Source: Pachypanchax playfairii (Eukaryota > Chordata > Actinopteri > Cyprinodontiformes > Aplocheilidae). Taken from it: DNA of 64,000 bases. The notes under the pieces are model-generated. The model searched no databases and was not told the DNA's origin. It was given only the letters and a program-made list of their open reading frames with translations. The translations under genes and the position numbers were made by a program. Location: assembly GCA_006937955.1 (NCBI GenBank), contig SSNP01000035.1, positions 2,896,301-2,960,300 of the forward strand. Reading direction: 5' to 3'. Positions 62,546-64,000 of this stretch are shown here, one piece after another (within the stretch, counting starts at the first letter, position 1; each line of letters begins with the position of its first letter).

Positions 62546-62760
62546 TTACTTTAATTGTCCGTACATGCTGTTTCCTCCGCATGAACCGCACTTCTACTGA
62601 GAAGGAGGAGGAGGAGGAGTAGTGGTCAGAGATCCAGGAGCGCAGGTTCCCTCCTCCGGGAATGACACAGTCAATTAAACCCCCCCACTCCACCTACATG
62701 GAGCGCGAGATTCGGCGCCACCTGGTGGCAGAATCGACACAGAACAGACAAATATTCCAA
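62546..62760 (-). promoter_or_regulatory. PRTG upstream region with a perfect CTCF core match
   Basis: This is the likely 5' UTR and promoter. A GGA-rich tract lies at about 62602-62620. At 62715-62728 the minus strand reads CCACCAGGTGGCGC, which fits every position of CCASYAGRKGGCRS, about 170 bp upstream of the start codon. Confidence 0.5.
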
Positions 62761-64000
62761 AATCCAGATTTTCTGGCAGCAACTACGAGATGTTCATAAA
62801 AACTTATTCAAGCACAAAACTGGGCAGTAAATTAAGTAAGAAAGGAAATCCCCAAAATTATTTTTTAATAATATTTCCATAGACAGTTTATAAACCAAGA
62901 ACACTGATGAAAACCTTAAAAGTTACAGGATACTTTACTTAACAAACTTTGAGATATTTCTCTAAAATTTAATTTTCCTGTCTATGAATTGTTGAAATTT
63001 TGGTTTTACTTTCCTTTTTTATGACCAGCAAAATTATAATAATAAAACATGTGGTGAAATCTGAGTGTTTTTAAATAAATTAAATATTTTTGGCAGCAGA
63101 TATTTAGAGCAGATTGGTTATGGTGCATGATCTAATATTAATAATATTAATGGAATATTAATAATTTACATTTTGCATGAATAACTAATAGAAATGATCA
63201 TTTACAGTGATGCTCTGTTTAGTGTCTGTCTGACTATGTGGAAGAGAAACTTTTCAATATTTCTCATCAATACCAGTGAATCCTATTGATGAAGGTGGAT
63301 CCATCACGTTCAGAGGAAAACTGAGCACCAAACACTCTCTACAGACTCACAGAAAAGAAATGTTAATGGAGATGAGTTTGTGCCTTAAACGTGTGACCTG
63401 CAATTACGAGGAAGCATTGATAGAAGCAGCACAGCTGCTGTGTCAATGTTGATATTGATCCAGTGTCCATCACTTATTGTAGAGAACGATCAACCCCCCC
63501 CCCTTCTGATGCTCCACCCCCTTCTTCCTTCTGTGAACTATTATTCATCAGCAGGGCTGCTGTCCAGCTGTGACGACCCAAAGGATGAAAGGATAAAGAC
63601 TCAGCCACCAAGAAAAGGGTTGATGCTTATAAATCCACTAAAAAATGTCCTGCTGAGTTCAACAGTTCAAAGATAAAATAATAAATTCAAACTCGTAGTT
63701 TGCTGAAACCCCTTTTTGTTTCTAAACTCAAAAAGTGAAGTTTTTATAGTAAATTATTAAAAGAAGAAAACGTTTAATCTCTTACATCTTTCACTTTGAA
63801 ACACAATCAGCTATAGTTCTTCCCTAATTCCACCTTTAACCCTGATTTATCTGTTCTTTGTTCTGTTATCTGTCAAAATTCATGTTGTATGATAAGAAAA
63901 CTCTTGAATTTAAAAGAACATCCAATTCAAACACAAGAAAACAATCAGCATCACTTTAAACACTGATGATAATCTAACAGCTGATAATCTTTGTGTGTGA
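62761..64000. other. A+T-rich DNA upstream of PRTG
   Basis: I see no gene, RNA or recognised repeat here. A C-rich run (cccccccccc) is at about 63495-63503. Confidence 0.5.

Noticed and set aside
1..64000. tRNA, rRNA, known miRNA or a novel multi-gene system
   Set aside because: I found no cloverleaf, rRNA segment or miRNA I could recognise, and no cluster of unknown genes. The loci are ordinary vertebrate orthologues.

Overview
The window is nuclear DNA from a ray-finned (teleost) fish, probably a percomorph. Evidence: every recognisable gene is a vertebrate orthologue with GT-AG introns, introns are short, intergenic DNA is A+T-rich with CA/TG microsatellites, and the repeats are teleost-type (palindromic hAT MITEs, LINE tails of the 'cccttcggggattaataaagta' kind). 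I saw no bacterial, phage or CRISPR features.

Layout, left to right. (1) 63-566, + strand: the last two coding exons of CTCF. (2) 6176-11507, + strand: a RIPOR1 (FAM65A)-like gene of 15 coding exons that ends early and lacks the family's C-terminal helical-repeat half. (3) 13767-17256, - strand: VRK3, a zinc-ribbon pseudokinase, 14 coding exons. (4) 20256-22332, - strand: RAB27A, 5 coding exons, with 5' UTR introns probably reaching a GC-rich promoter near 27.5 kb. (5) 28435-28593, - strand: PIGBOS1, a 52-residue microprotein. (6) 29748-33203, + strand: PIGB, 12 coding exons, one intron of which is AT-AC (U12 type). (7) 33699-38942, - strand: CCPG1, the ER-phagy receptor, 8 coding exons. (8) 45130-62545, - strand: PRTG (protogenin), 19 coding exons over 17.4 kb. 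The exon sets I assembled for RIPOR1, VRK3, RAB27A, PIGB, CCPG1 and PRTG all sum to a multiple of three, which supports the splice models.

The gene order joins blocks that, from memory, lie apart in human: RIPOR1-CTCF (16q22), VRK3 (19q13) and RAB27A-PIGBOS1-PIGB-CCPG1-PRTG (15q21). The human neighbours DNAAF4 and PYGO1 are not seen between CCPG1 and PRTG. PIGBOS1 and PIGB are head to head, and PIGB and CCPG1 are tail to tail. The genes share no single pathway, although PIGB, CCPG1 and PIGBOS1 all touch ER biology (GPI synthesis, ER-phagy and the unfolded-protein response).

Repeats: two copies of one palindromic hAT MITE, each with an 8-bp target-site duplication. The second sits beside a 51-bp N gap and between two 494-bp near-identical copies of its own flank; this looks like a haplotype-merging error at a heterozygous insertion. 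There is also an internally deleted LINE ending in a 36-bp minisatellite, and a degenerate LINE 3' end at 24.4 kb. I see no new multi-gene system. The best leads are the AT-AC intron, the truncated RIPOR1, the MITE assembly signature, CTCF-like motifs at several promoters, an RFX X-box at 2.7 kb, a perfect hairpin at 42.2 kb and an orphan exon-like ORF inside a PRTG intron.
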